Under the pieces are notes generated by a model. The model was not told the DNA's origin and did not search any database. It saw only the letters and a list, made by a program, of their open reading frames with translations. From Westiellopsis prolifica IICB1 (lineage in GTDB: Bacteria; Cyanobacteriota; Cyanobacteriia; Cyanobacteriales; Nostocaceae), in NCBI RefSeq assembly GCF_004323185.1, contig NZ_NAPS01000001.1, forward strand, positions 1,262,354-1,326,353: a DNA stretch of 64,000 nucleotides, read 5' to 3'. Every line of letters begins with the position of its first letter. Position 1 is the stretch's first letter. Shown here piece by piece: positions 18,233 through 27,409 of this stretch. Both the position numbers and the translations under genes were made by a program.

Positions 18233-18364
18233 ACGGCAGCGAGTAGGTGGATGAAAATCTGGGTAATACCATTTGAAATTAATCCTGAGCACAGACGCGA
18301 TATCTCGCGTCTCTAAATTTTCATACTTGCGCTCCCTTAGAATCTCTCTATTGGAAGATATACT

Positions 18365-18385
18365 GGTAGGTTTGGCTTTTCTACC
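18365..18385 (+). promoter_or_regulatory. Shared 21-bp motif upstream of the histidine kinase
   Basis: The sequence runs from GGTAGGTTTG to TTTTCTACC and matches 18 of 21 positions of the site at 16847-16867. It lies 160 bp before the kinase start, with GGAAGA just upstream as in the other copy. It supports shared control of the two genes or a past promoter duplication. Confidence 0.4.
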
Positions 18386-18547
18386 TTACGTAGTAGACGA
18401 TCCTGCCTTAACCGAATGGCACGTTTTTACGAGTTACGAAAATACCCAGACTTCAAAGATGCACCGACACAGAGATATTTTTGAAACTATCTTTCCCCAC
18501 GTTCTCGTATTTGTGTGTCCCCGTGTCCCTGTTCTCACCAAAACCTG

Positions 18548-19825
18548 ATGTTTCATCGTAGTCGCAGCAATTTAGCTCTGTGGTTTACCCTAACGATGGG
18601 GAGCATTTTGGTCGTTTTTGCGGGAGTAATTTACTACCAAGCAGTCTTAGATGAGCTAGAGGATCTCGATCGCTTACTTCACAAAAAATCCAGAGTCATG
18701 GCGGTGAATGCAAAGTACGATCTGCGTAACAAACAGCTAGACCTAGAAAATGTGCCACTTCTAGGCAGTAACGTACTACCACAGGGTACTGAATTAGTAT
18801 ATGCGCGTTGGTACGATACCAAAGGACAACTAGTGCAATTTGTCGGTACAGATCCACAAGCACAGGTTAAAGCAATCCTTGGTTTTCACACTCTCAAGAC
18901 TACGTTTTACTCCTCAAAGGCAGCGCCCACTGTTACTTGGCTCCGTCAGTTAACACTGCCCGTCTACCAGGATAGTTTATTAATCGGTTATCTTCAAGTT
19001 GCAACGCCACTGACATCCGTCCAAAATAATCTGGCTCAATTACGGCTGGTTTTGCTTTTGACAGTACCAGTAACTTTAGGGGTTATCGGTTTGGCTGGTT
19101 GGTGTTTAGGGGGAATAGCAATGCAACCCATTCGTGACAGCTATGATCAGCTACAACGCTTCACATCTGATGCTTCCCATGAATTGCGATCGCCCCTGTC
19201 AGCTATTACTAGCAATGCCCAATATGGCTTACTGTCTAAATCTAACGATATTGAGGCGCAGCGTCAACGCTTCGGGAAGATTTTCGATGTTGCCAAGTCT
19301 ATGAATACTCTAGTGAATAATCTACTGTTTCTGGCGCGTCATGCAGGTCGATTATCTCCTGAATCTTTACAAGAAGTTGACTTAAAGAGTGAGCTTTTAC
19401 AGATAGCAGATGAATATGCAATACAAGAGGCAGCAAAACATCTCAATCTAACTTATACTTTACCAACTACTGATGTGATTGTGCTAGGTAATACCAACTT
19501 GCTGCGTCAAGCAGTCGTTAATTTGCTCAGTAATGCCTGCAAATATACTCCCCCTGGAGGCCAAGTTGAACTGCGACTGTTCACCCAGTCAAATTGGGCT
19601 GTGATTGAAGTTATAGACAATGGTATCGGTATTCCTGAAGCTGATTTACCGTATATTTTTGAGCGGTTTTATCGGGTGGATAAAAAGCGATCGCGCAAAA
19701 CTGGCGGATATGGCTTAGGGTTATCGATTGTCCAACAAATCGTCTCTGCACACGGTGGTCATATTAGTGTCAAAAGTGTAGTCGAGAAGGGGTCAACTTT
19801 TCAGATAATTCTGCCACTCAAATAG
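18548..19825 (+). CDS. Membrane sensor histidine kinase
   Basis: A 425-residue sensor kinase. Two transmembrane helices (about 10-30 and 170-195) flank a periplasmic sensor domain of about 140 residues. After a short linker come HisKA with the H-box DASHELRSPLSA (about residue 218) and the HATPase domain, with the N-box LSNACKYTP, G1 DNGIGIP, F-box and G2 GYGLGLSIV. It should autophosphorylate and pass phosphate to the regulator at 16918. The layout resembles RppB-type kinases. An ATG 33 bp upstream of the hydrophobic segment is in frame at 18515, but 18548 gives the typical short N-terminus. The ligand is unknown. Confidence 0.9.
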   Translation: MFHRSRSNLALWFTLTMGSILVVFAGVIYYQAVLDELEDLDRLLHKKSRVMAVNAKYDLRNKQLDLENVPLLGSNVLPQGTELVYARWYDTKGQLVQFVGTDPQAQVKAILGFHTLKTTFYSSKAAPTVTWLRQLTLPVYQDSLLIGYLQVATPLTSVQNNLAQLRLVLLLTVPVTLGVIGLAGWCLGGIAMQPIRDSYDQLQRFTSDASHELRSPLSAITSNAQYGLLSKSNDIEAQRQRFGKIFDVAKSMNTLVNNLLFLARHAGRLSPESLQEVDLKSELLQIADEYAIQEAAKHLNLTYTLPTTDVIVLGNTNLLRQAVVNLLSNACKYTPPGGQVELRLFTQSNWAVIEVIDNGIGIPEADLPYIFERFYRVDKKRSRKTGGYGLGLSIVQQIVSAHGGHISVKSVVEKGSTFQIILPLK

Positions 19826-19905
19826 CCGCATTAGTTGGTGCTGTCACTTTCTGTTCACATTTTTTAGCAATACTGAAGATAGCTAGAGAGGGAGATTACA
19901 CTCCT

Positions 19906-20490
19906 TTAGACCTCTAACTGTTGTGTGTAATGGGTTTTATAACCCATACGTGTTGTGGCTGTTAGGGCAATGGGGAAAAGTAAAAAGTACAAAAAAAATC
20001 TTTTGATTTTTAGCTTTTGACTATCATCTTCCAGCAAACCAAAACTAGTAACGAAAATTCCTATTGCAGGTAGGGTGTTAGTTCCAGGAATGGGAATCAT
20101 CATTGAAATTGCCATTAAGGCGATCGCACTACCTATGACAACTCTACCTGGTAAAGTAACGCACATATAGACGAGACGCGGACGAGCGATCGCTTCAATT
20201 CTTCGCAACCCCGGAATTCCTTTTTTCAAAAATCCTTGGACTGTTTCTAGTTTAATTGGATGATTTACCATCCGCTGTGGTAACCACGGAGTTTTGGAAC
20301 CTGCAATAAGTTGTATCGCTAGTAAAAAAATTAGGATACCGAAAGGGACAGAATAACCAGGTGCTGGTATTGGTAAAGCTGAAGGCAAAGATAGAATGAC
20401 AAGTAAAAACCCAAATATTCGTTCCTTTGCCAGCAGCAAAATATCTGCTAACTTAACTTGAGAAGCTTGTTCTGTTTCAATTAGAGGCAA
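19906..20490 (-). pseudogene. Partial ExoD copy (duplicated exopolysaccharide-synthesis gene)
   Basis: The middle of this frame (about 20026-20480) is nearly identical at DNA level to the intact ExoD gene at 60493-61116, with roughly eight differences over 455 bp. Both ends differ. The N-terminus lacks an ATG (the frame starts at TTG, 20490), and after residues LLEDD the C-terminus turns into about 35 unrelated residues, replacing the last transmembrane part. It looks like a gene fragment pasted here by duplication or gene conversion. ExoD-family proteins are membrane proteins with exopolysaccharide-related roles. The left junction abuts the stress-protein fragment at 20492. Confidence 0.75.
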
Positions 20491-20491
20491 A

Positions 20492-20752
20492 ATGGCTTCT
20501 GGTCAACACCAACATGCGATTGGTATATTTCCCAGTCGTCAACATGCAGTACAGGCATTTGACGAGCTTAGAAGTAGCGGCTTTCCAATGAATAAGATTT
20601 CTGTAATCACTAAAAAGCCCAAAGTTGATGAGCAAGTTGATCATGCTGACACAAGTCAAAGTAATATTACTCCCACTGAAGGTGCAGCAATGGGTGCATT
20701 GGCAAGTGCTAGGGTGGCAGGTTTACTTACCTTGGTCGCCAATAAAAATTGA
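20492..20752 (+). pseudogene. Fragment of a general-stress-protein (YflT-like) gene
   Basis: The 86 residues begin like cyanobacterial general stress proteins (AIGIFPSRQHAVQAFDELR, then GFPMNKISVI). They then jump, after TEGAAMGALA, into a short piece of the glycine-rich membrane segment and stop. Family members are roughly twice as long, with a long Gly/Leu-rich hydrophobic part. The deletion and the direct abutment of the ExoD fragment on the other side (starts 1-2 bp apart) suggest both are debris of one rearrangement. The ATG at 20492 may still be translated, giving a short soluble stub. Confidence 0.6.
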
Positions 20753-20953
20753 TGTAATTTCATTACTCAGTAAAAAAGTGAAACCCTTGATTCATCGATA
20801 AAAGCCCATAAAAATGAGGTAGCTTTATCGCGCATATTTTTACTTTATCTGGGGTTGTACGTAGAGGTGCAAGATCTGAGTTAAAGCTACACCTTCACTG
20901 CGAGTGTTAGTCTGTAAAGTGAAATAGAAAGTCGAAGAGTATCAGGAGTAGGC

Positions 20954-21631
20954 ATGTATGTACTAATAGGTGGAGCAGGCTTAGTGGGGCTTTCTTTGGC
21001 TCAAAAACTGGTAGAACTAGGGCATACTGTTGCCGTTATTGATATTAACCCTACTGCTTGCCGCTATGCCCGTGAACAAGTGGGAGCGATCGCTTTTGAA
21101 GGTAGTGCTGTAAGTACAGAAGTATTGTTAGAAGCTGGAATTCGTAAAGCCGATGCCCTAGCAGCTGTCCTGAGAAGTGATGCTTTGAACTTAGCAATGG
21201 TAACTCTTGCCAAACATTATGGTGTTCCCCATATTCTGACTCGGATGCGCGACTCTGATTTTGCCGAGCCGCTGCGTTTGGCAGGAGCCAATCATATCAT
21301 TAGTACTGTAGATTTAGCAGTTTCAACGATGGTGAATGCCATTGAGTATCCGCAAGTAGAATCAATGATGCATTTTGAGCAAGGACAAATTGAAGTATTG
21401 AAACTTTCCATCCCCAACAATTGCTATGTTGTTGGTCGTAACCTTGCTGAAATTGCTCAAGATTCACGTTTTCCCAATGGTTCTCTAATTATTGGTTATC
21501 AACCTCATCCTCACGAAGATTTAACTATTCCTAATGGTAGTACAGTACTGGAACCTGATTCAACCGTGCTAATTGTGACCAAACCTGGTTCATTGCATCA
21601 AGTGATTAATTTTATTGAAGGCTGTAAATAA
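20954..21631 (+). CDS. TrkA-type NAD-binding potassium-channel regulator
   Basis: A 225-residue RCK protein. Residues 1-120 form the TrkA-N Rossmann domain with the dinucleotide loop GGAGLVG and the acidic strand end VIDIN. Residues 140-225 form a TrkA-C domain (LKLSIPNNCYVVGRNLAEI, then STVLIVT). Such proteins sit on the cytoplasmic face of Trk/Ktr or other K+ channels and gate them according to NAD(H) or nucleotides. No channel subunit gene is adjacent, so its partner is elsewhere. It is followed 5 bp later by a DUF3124 lipoprotein gene, likely co-transcribed. An antiporter and a P-type ATPase nearby make this an ion-homeostasis neighbourhood. Confidence 0.88.
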   Translation: MYVLIGGAGLVGLSLAQKLVELGHTVAVIDINPTACRYAREQVGAIAFEGSAVSTEVLLEAGIRKADALAAVLRSDALNLAMVTLAKHYGVPHILTRMRDSDFAEPLRLAGANHIISTVDLAVSTMVNAIEYPQVESMMHFEQGQIEVLKLSIPNNCYVVGRNLAEIAQDSRFPNGSLIIGYQPHPHEDLTIPNGSTVLEPDSTVLIVTKPGSLHQVINFIEGCK

Positions 21632-21636
21632 ATTTA

Positions 21637-22200
21637 ATGAAGTTGTACCGACATTTTTATTTAGTAATTGCTTTTATTTTTCTTACGTCTTGCACATCAT
21701 CAGAGAGTCCACCAAAGTCACAATCGGATAATAATCAGGTAAATCCATCTCAAAAGGTGGTAACTCTGGATAAAAATTTTCTCCTAGCGATGGGTCAAAC
21801 TATTTATGTACCTGTCTACTCCCATATCTATCATGACAATCAACAAAAGATTTTAGATTTATCAGCTACACTCAGTATTCGTAATACAGATTTGAATAAG
21901 TCTATCATTATTACTTCTGTTCGCTACTATGACTCAAACGGTAAATTAGTCAAGCGGTATTTGGAGCAGCCTATTCAACTTGATGCGCTAGGTTCTACAG
22001 ATTTTTTTATAGATAGAACTGATACCAGTGGAGGTTTAGGAGCAAATTTTATTGTGGAGTGGGTAGCCCAAACAGAAGTTTCTGAACCTATAGCAGAGGC
22101 AATTATGATTGCTACCGAGTTCCAACAAGGAGTTTCTTTTGTTAGTCCTGGCAAGGTAATCAAAAGTCAAAAAAATAACAAAACCTCACCTTCAAAGTAG
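21637..22200 (+). CDS. DUF3124 lipoprotein
   Basis: A 187-residue protein with a lipoprotein signal: a positive start, the hydrophobic run LVIAFIFL and lipobox LTSC with the lipidated cysteine near residue 19. The mature part (about 50-170) matches the DUF3124 pattern (YVPVYSHIYH, LSATLSIRNTD, ITSVRYYDSNGKLV, GLGANFIVEW). The family has no known function and looks like a beta-sandwich attached to the membrane. It starts 5 bp after the TrkA-type gene, implying one operon and possibly an envelope role in ion handling. Confidence 0.85.
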   Translation: MKLYRHFYLVIAFIFLTSCTSSESPPKSQSDNNQVNPSQKVVTLDKNFLLAMGQTIYVPVYSHIYHDNQQKILDLSATLSIRNTDLNKSIIITSVRYYDSNGKLVKRYLEQPIQLDALGSTDFFIDRTDTSGGLGANFIVEWVAQTEVSEPIAEAIMIATEFQQGVSFVSPGKVIKSQKNNKTSPSK

Positions 22201-22270
22201 GGAATAGGGAACTCTTAACAGGGAACTCTTAACAGAGATACAGAGGAAAAAGGCTATTTGCAAGAAATTA

Positions 22271-23824
22271 TTAATCATCTTCTAGTTTCAGCAATTGTTC
22301 ATCAATTCTTTTTAGCCTGACACGCCCAATTTCTTCTGAGAGAATTCGCTTACGTATTGCCTCGTTTAGTGCTAATTTCTCCGCTAGTAGCAATCGACGA
22401 CGAATAGCATCAAGTTTTTTGTATTCGCCACTTTTGGCATCAAACTCATCCGGGCGGCGATTATAGAATTCTCGTAATGCCTTTTCTGCACCTACAATTT
22501 GCACTTGATAAGCTGAACGCATTTCTTCATAAACAGTTTTTGGTAACACCCCTGTTTTCAAAAGGCTATCTAATTCATCTTGCGCTGCTTTAGCAGTAAT
22601 TAATTGAGCTTGTAACTCTTCAACCTGCTGTTGTGTCTCTGAAAATTTAGATAGTTTTAAGCGTTTTACCAGCCAAGGCAAACTTAAACCCTGTCCCACC
22701 AATGACACTAGCACACTGCCGAAAACTAAAGCGATTAAGACTTCTCGCCCTGGCAATGTGGAGGGTAAGCTCAACGCCAGAGCCATTGAGAGTGAGCCTT
22801 TGATATTGCCTAAAAAGAGTAAATGTTGCCAGCGTAGTGGAATTGGACGGTCAAACCAGCGAACTATAGCTAGCAGGGGATAGACTGTAAGAATTCGTCC
22901 GACTTGATAAGCTAAAACTGCCAGTAGAATAGCAGGTAAAGCCCTCCATAATGTCACCAAGTTTATTTCTAGACCAATCAGCAGAAAAATAAAGGTGTTG
23001 ACAGTAAAACTGGCATATTCCCAAAAACTTAACAAGGTGATGCGACTAGAAGCAGAAGTATTGCGCGAAAGTCCAAGATTGCCAAAAATTAATCCAGCTA
23101 CAACTACAGCCACAGCACCTGATACACCTAGAAATTGCCCAACCTGAAAAGTTCCTAATGCAACTCCAACTGTCAGTAACAAACTGCTAAGGGGATCGTC
23201 TAAACGGGCAAATATAGGTATGCTCAAGTAGCCTAAGACTAAACCGACGAGACAGCCTCCTAAAGAGATAAATAGCAGTTGTTGGATTCCTTCTAGTAAT
23301 GTGAGCGAACCTGTCGAATATACTTGCAAAATCAGGTTGAATGAAACTAGGGCAGCAGCATCATTGAATAAAGTTTCTCCTTCAACAATAGTGGAAAGCC
23401 GAGACGGTACTGGTATTTCCTTAAAGACGGCAATCATTGAAACCGTATCAGTGTTTGCCAGAATTACTCCGACAAATAGAGCGGGTATCCAAGCCAGTCC
23501 CAGCCCAAATTTCAACACAACGGCAATAATAGCACCGGAAAACACAGCCCCTGGCCCAGCTAGGAGGGCAATTGGTTTAAACGTGCTGCGTAGGCGGCTG
23601 ATATCTGTATTGATACCAGCTTCAAATATGAGAATCGGCAAGAAAAGATTCAAAACCAGGGAAGGCTCTAAACCAATGGGACGAGACAAAAGCTCAGTGA
23701 TCGGCAAACCTGCCAACACCAAACCTGTAACGTAGGGAATACGAAGCCGTCGCGTTAGTAGGGCAACGCCTGTGGCTAAGAGCAGGAGAATAATTGAAAC
23801 AGTGACTAAGGAAGCAACATCCAC
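22271..23824 (-). CDS. CPA1-family Na+(K+)/H+ antiporter
   Basis: A 517-residue membrane protein. About 12 transmembrane segments span residues 1-395. The CPA1 signature EGETLFNDAAALV lies in the first half with the transport aspartates (LANTDTVSM, FNDAA). A cytoplasmic tail of about 115 residues is charged and coiled-coil-like (EELQAQLITAKAAQDEL). It exchanges Na+ or K+ for H+ across the plasma membrane. The start is GTG at 23824, directly before the first helix. It runs in the same direction as the upstream P-type ATPase, 120 bp apart, so both may respond to ionic stress. Confidence 0.9.
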   Translation of the reverse strand: MDVASLVTVSIILLLLATGVALLTRRLRIPYVTGLVLAGLPITELLSRPIGLEPSLVLNLFLPILIFEAGINTDISRLRSTFKPIALLAGPGAVFSGAIIAVVLKFGLGLAWIPALFVGVILANTDTVSMIAVFKEIPVPSRLSTIVEGETLFNDAAALVSFNLILQVYSTGSLTLLEGIQQLLFISLGGCLVGLVLGYLSIPIFARLDDPLSSLLLTVGVALGTFQVGQFLGVSGAVAVVVAGLIFGNLGLSRNTSASSRITLLSFWEYASFTVNTFIFLLIGLEINLVTLWRALPAILLAVLAYQVGRILTVYPLLAIVRWFDRPIPLRWQHLLFLGNIKGSLSMALALSLPSTLPGREVLIALVFGSVLVSLVGQGLSLPWLVKRLKLSKFSETQQQVEELQAQLITAKAAQDELDSLLKTGVLPKTVYEEMRSAYQVQIVGAEKALREFYNRRPDEFDAKSGEYKKLDAIRRRLLLAEKLALNEAIRKRILSEEIGRVRLKRIDEQLLKLEDD

Positions 23825-23944
23825 TTTGGTTTTGAAAATTTGTTTTGACTACTTTGATAAACCTTGCCAAAAAGGTAATACCAGTGTCAAACAATTTTTA
23901 TCTAACTATTTGATATCCCAAGACACATCTCGTCATAAACTGAA

Positions 23945-26695
23945 TCAGTCAAGAGGGTCGAAACGATTTACCAGGATAGATAATATAATCATTGGCAACC
24001 CTATAAGCAAGCAAATAAACCATTGATTTAAGTTCAGTGGTGCTGTAGAAAATAAGAGATTCATCAAATTCCACTGACTGAAAATTATCTGCAAAATTAT
24101 CGTACAAGCAATTCCAATTCCAATTGCTAAGGCATCGCTAATTGTATGCCTAATTCCCCGAAGTCTATCGATAACAGCAACTCCTAATTGACTAATACTT
24201 AAAAGATAAAAAATTCTTCCTGCGACTAAAGCCTGAATTGCCATTGTGCGGGCTAGAGCAAGATTTCCTGTGGTTTGTCGTATCCATTCAAATACGCCAA
24301 AAATTAAAATCCAGTTAAAGATGGAAATTGCTAGGATGCGCTTGAGTAAACTTTTGGAAAGCAACGGTTGTTGGGGGTTACGCGGTGGTTGTTGCATCAC
24401 CCTAAGAGACTTTGGCTCAAAGGCTAAAGGTACAGTCATGGTGATGGAATTAACCATATTCAACCACAGAACTTGTAAAGACAAAATTGGCAGTTCTCTA
24501 GCAAGTAGTACACTAATCAAAATCGTCATCGATTCGCCACCGTTGACAGGTAGGATAAAGGCGATCGCTTTGAGCAAATTCCGATAAACAGTCCGTCCTT
24601 CCTCAACTGCTGCTTCTATGGAGGCGAAGTTATCATCCGTCAAAATCATGTCAGAGGCTTCTTTTGCTACCTCTGTACCTGCACCCCCCATCGCAATACC
24701 AATATCTGCCTGTTTGAGGGCGGGTGCATCGTTGACACCATCCCCTGTCATAGCGACAACTTCGCCTTTAGACTGTAATGCTTCAACAATACGGAGTTTC
24801 TGTTCTGGCGCAACACGAGCAAACACTACCCCATCTTCTATCGCTGTCGCAAGTTCTGATTTACCCATTCGGGCAAGTTCGCTTCCTGTAAAAGCCAGAA
24901 CTTCGTCGTTTTTGTTGAAGCCCATACTTTCACCTATTGCCCGTGCAGTGATTGCATGGTCGCCTGTAATCATTTTGACTTGAATACCAGCTTCTTGACA
25001 GGCTTGCACCGCTTTGATTGCTTCTGTTCTAGGCGGATCGATCATCCCCTGCAATCCCAAGAAAATCAAATCATCTTCGATATCGGCATGTTGTAGAGAT
25101 GTTGTATGCAACGTCTCTACATCTGACACAGATTTCTTTGCAAACGCTAGCACCCGTAAACCAAGATTCGCCATTGCATCAACTTTCTGATGCACCGTTT
25201 CTGCATTCACAGGAGCAAGGTTTCCTTGAGCATCCAACCGAAGTTGACAACGTTTGAGAATTGCCTCGACCGAACCTTTAACGTAGATGATTCTGTGCTT
25301 TTGTTCATTTGTTGATGACGAAGTTTCATGCAAAGTTGCCATGTATTGGAACTCAGACTCAAACGGAATGACATCCAACCTGAGCATTTCCTCTTCTAAG
25401 CCACTGCGGGTATATCCAACTTTATTGGCAACAGCTATCAATGCTCCCTCTGTGGGATCGCCAACAACCTGCCATTGCCCGTCCTTTTTTTCTAAATGCG
25501 AGTCATTACATAATAATCCGGCTTTGAGACATTCTTTAAGAGCAGAAGAATTATCCCAGTTTACTGGTTTTTCATCGAGTAAAATTTCTCCTTGTGGAGC
25601 ATAGCCGACACCAGTGACAGTATAATGTTGACCTCCTGCATATATTGCTTGTACAGTCATCTGGTTTTCAGTTAACGTACCAGTTTTGTCAGAGCAGATA
25701 ACTGTAGCACTGCCCAGAGTTTCCACTGCTGGCAATTTGCGAACAATGGCATGACGCCGCGCCATGCGAGAAACACCTATTGCTAATGTAACGGTTACAA
25801 CAGCTGGTAATCCTTCGGGAATGGCACTCACAGCAAAGGCGATCGCAGCTTCAAACATTTCTGTCCAGGAGTAGCCGTATCCCAGCCCAACTGCAAACAT
25901 CAATGCTGCTATCCCTAAAATGATGTACAGCAAAGTACGGCTAAATTTGTCAAATTTGCGAGTTAATGGCGTTTTTAGGCTGGTTCCTTGCTGCATTAGC
26001 TGGGAAATGCGCCCGGTTTCTGTAGCATCTCCAATTGCAACAACAATACCCTTGCCCGTACCAAACGTCACGAAGCTACCAGCATAAGCTATATTGGTGC
26101 GTTCTGCTAATGGTGCATCTAGATTCAGTGGTTGCGTGTTTTTTTCAATTGCAATTGATTCGCCGGTGAGTGCTGATTCATTCACTTGCAGATTCCGTGC
26201 TTGCACCAAACGCAAATCAGCTGGTACCTTGTCTCCAGAAGCAAGTAGTACCACATCCCCCGGTACTAACTCTGTGGAAGGAATTTGCACCTTTTTGCCG
26301 TTGCGAATGATGATTGCGTTGGTTTGTACTGAGTCAGCTAAGGCGGCGATCGCACTTTCAGCCTTAGATTCTTGCACAAAACCAATAATGGCATTAATCA
26401 GGGTCACACCCCAAATCACCCCAGCATTCACCCATTGTCCAAGTGTTGCCTTGATTGCACCCGCAATCAACAAGATGTACAGCAGCGGTTGGTTAAATTG
26501 CAAGAGAAATCGCAGCAATGGACTTGTTCTAGGTTTGCTCTTGAGTTCGTTAGGACCAAAACGCTCACGTTTTTTTGTCGCAACAGCAGAGGTTAAACCA
26601 GTTTCTAAATTTGTATCTAAATGCCGAGTTACTTCTTCTACAGATAGATGATGCCATTGACTTGACCGAATTATCTCTTGTGATGTTGCTGTCAT
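23945..26695 (-). CDS. P-type cation-transporting ATPase (P2, PacL/SERCA-like)
   Basis: A 916-residue P2-type ATPase. In order: an N-terminal cation-ATPase domain, the actuator loop with LTGES, the ion-site helix IPEGLPAV near residue 290, the phosphorylation motif SDKTGTLTENQM (D about 335), the nucleotide-binding domain with VKGSVE, TGDGVNDAPALKQADIGIAMG, and the six-helix C-terminal transmembrane set. Cyanobacterial PacL-like pumps move Ca2+, although some relatives move Na+, so the ion is uncertain. A palindromic repeat of the GTAGAGA type (25093-25120) lies within the coding sequence in frame. The 5' side is bordered by two miniature elements that may carry or disturb its promoter. Confidence 0.92.
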   Translation of the reverse strand: MTATSQEIIRSSQWHHLSVEEVTRHLDTNLETGLTSAVATKKRERFGPNELKSKPRTSPLLRFLLQFNQPLLYILLIAGAIKATLGQWVNAGVIWGVTLINAIIGFVQESKAESAIAALADSVQTNAIIIRNGKKVQIPSTELVPGDVVLLASGDKVPADLRLVQARNLQVNESALTGESIAIEKNTQPLNLDAPLAERTNIAYAGSFVTFGTGKGIVVAIGDATETGRISQLMQQGTSLKTPLTRKFDKFSRTLLYIILGIAALMFAVGLGYGYSWTEMFEAAIAFAVSAIPEGLPAVVTVTLAIGVSRMARRHAIVRKLPAVETLGSATVICSDKTGTLTENQMTVQAIYAGGQHYTVTGVGYAPQGEILLDEKPVNWDNSSALKECLKAGLLCNDSHLEKKDGQWQVVGDPTEGALIAVANKVGYTRSGLEEEMLRLDVIPFESEFQYMATLHETSSSTNEQKHRIIYVKGSVEAILKRCQLRLDAQGNLAPVNAETVHQKVDAMANLGLRVLAFAKKSVSDVETLHTTSLQHADIEDDLIFLGLQGMIDPPRTEAIKAVQACQEAGIQVKMITGDHAITARAIGESMGFNKNDEVLAFTGSELARMGKSELATAIEDGVVFARVAPEQKLRIVEALQSKGEVVAMTGDGVNDAPALKQADIGIAMGGAGTEVAKEASDMILTDDNFASIEAAVEEGRTVYRNLLKAIAFILPVNGGESMTILISVLLARELPILSLQVLWLNMVNSITMTVPLAFEPKSLRVMQQPPRNPQQPLLSKSLLKRILAISIFNWILIFGVFEWIRQTTGNLALARTMAIQALVAGRIFYLLSISQLGVAVIDRLRGIRHTISDALAIGIGIACTIILQIIFSQWNLMNLLFSTAPLNLNQWFICLLIGLPMIILSILVNRFDPLD
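25093..25120. repeat. Palindromic repeat inside the P-type ATPase gene
   Basis: 12-bp arms GTAGAGATGTTG and CAACGTCTCTAC (one mismatch) around a 4-base centre, the same family as the intergenic hairpins of this window. It is in frame and encodes part of a surface segment (VETLHTTSLQH) of the nucleotide-binding domain, so the pump tolerated the insertion. Confidence 0.7.
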
Positions 26696-26713
26696 CTTAT
26701 TCGCCCTTATATT

Positions 26714-26818
26714 TAACGTCAGTTCGGGTTAAGGCTATTTTTCTATTCCTTCTACGAGAGAATAGGGGTTGTAGCTAACGATAGAATCAGGGTTTCAGCT
26801 TATCCCGAACTCAGGTTA
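26714..26818. mobile_element. Miniature inverted-repeat element A, upstream of the P-type ATPase
   Basis: About 105 bp with imperfect terminal inverted repeats of 21-22 bp (TAACGTCAGTTCGGGTTAAGG and GCTTATCCCGAACTCAGG; both contain the CCCGAACT core). Similar half sites occur near 43215 and 47548. It is non-coding and lies just before the ATPase start. Confidence 0.6.
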
Positions 26819-26822
26819 CTAC

Positions 26823-26931
26823 TAGTACTTCGCCACGCAAATTTTGACTCTTTGCGAGGGGTTAGATCCCCGACTTTTTAAAAAAGTCGGGGATCTGGCC
26901 AACTTGTCAAAATCAATATGGTGAACTACTA
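26823..26931. mobile_element. Miniature inverted-repeat element B, full copy
   Basis: A 109-bp element with imperfect terminal repeats (TAGTACTTCGCCA on the left, TGGTGAACTACTA on the right). A long central palindrome, AGATCCCCGACTTTTT and its complement, lies inside. The right 65 bp recur at 49927-49995. The remaining intergenic stretch (26932-27340) holds no gene I can support. Confidence 0.65.
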
Positions 26932-27341
26932 GGTTAATTGTGTCCCTCTCAATTGATGGGGTTCTCCTAGACCCTTACACCTTATTTTTTGACAGGGGAA
27001 ATTAAGACTATTAGCTGTTGTTCTAGTTGTTAGCTAATTATTAAAGTTGATCTGTACATCTAGTATTAGAAACAAATGTGATTCAAAAGTGAGTGCAATG
27101 CAGTCTGTCAACTACTTTGCCTCTTTAACTAATATCCTCCGAAGCGAGAAATACGTATACCACCACTGCTTGCTCCAACACCGACACGCTACGAGAAGAA
27201 CTCTATCGCCTGCAAGCAACGCAAAGGAACAGTAGGGAAAAGGTAGGGAAATTTAACGCTATTACTTGTAGCGGCTCGGAATTCGGTCTATCCAGTTTAC
27301 CCTGGAAGAAATTCCGTCGTAACCTATTGCGCCTACTTTTT

Positions 27342-27360
27342 ATAAGAATGATTATTATAC
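27342..27360 (+). promoter_or_regulatory. Fur-box-like site upstream of the unknown gene at 27410
   Basis: Read on the minus strand the site contains ATAATAATCATT and matches about 14 of 19 positions of the E. coli Fur consensus. It sits about 50-65 bp before the ATG, at promoter distance. The same core occurs twice at 30599-30652. Fur or the related zinc regulator Zur would be the candidate proteins. Confidence 0.45.
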
Positions 27361-27409
27361 TCAGCAAATAGGTTACACTTAACCATGTGACTCAACAAAG
27401 GAAATATAC

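Noticed and set aside
27047-27235. Possible 62-residue gene before the metal-linked group
   Set aside because: Composition and start context do not look coding; the region is promoter-like spacer.
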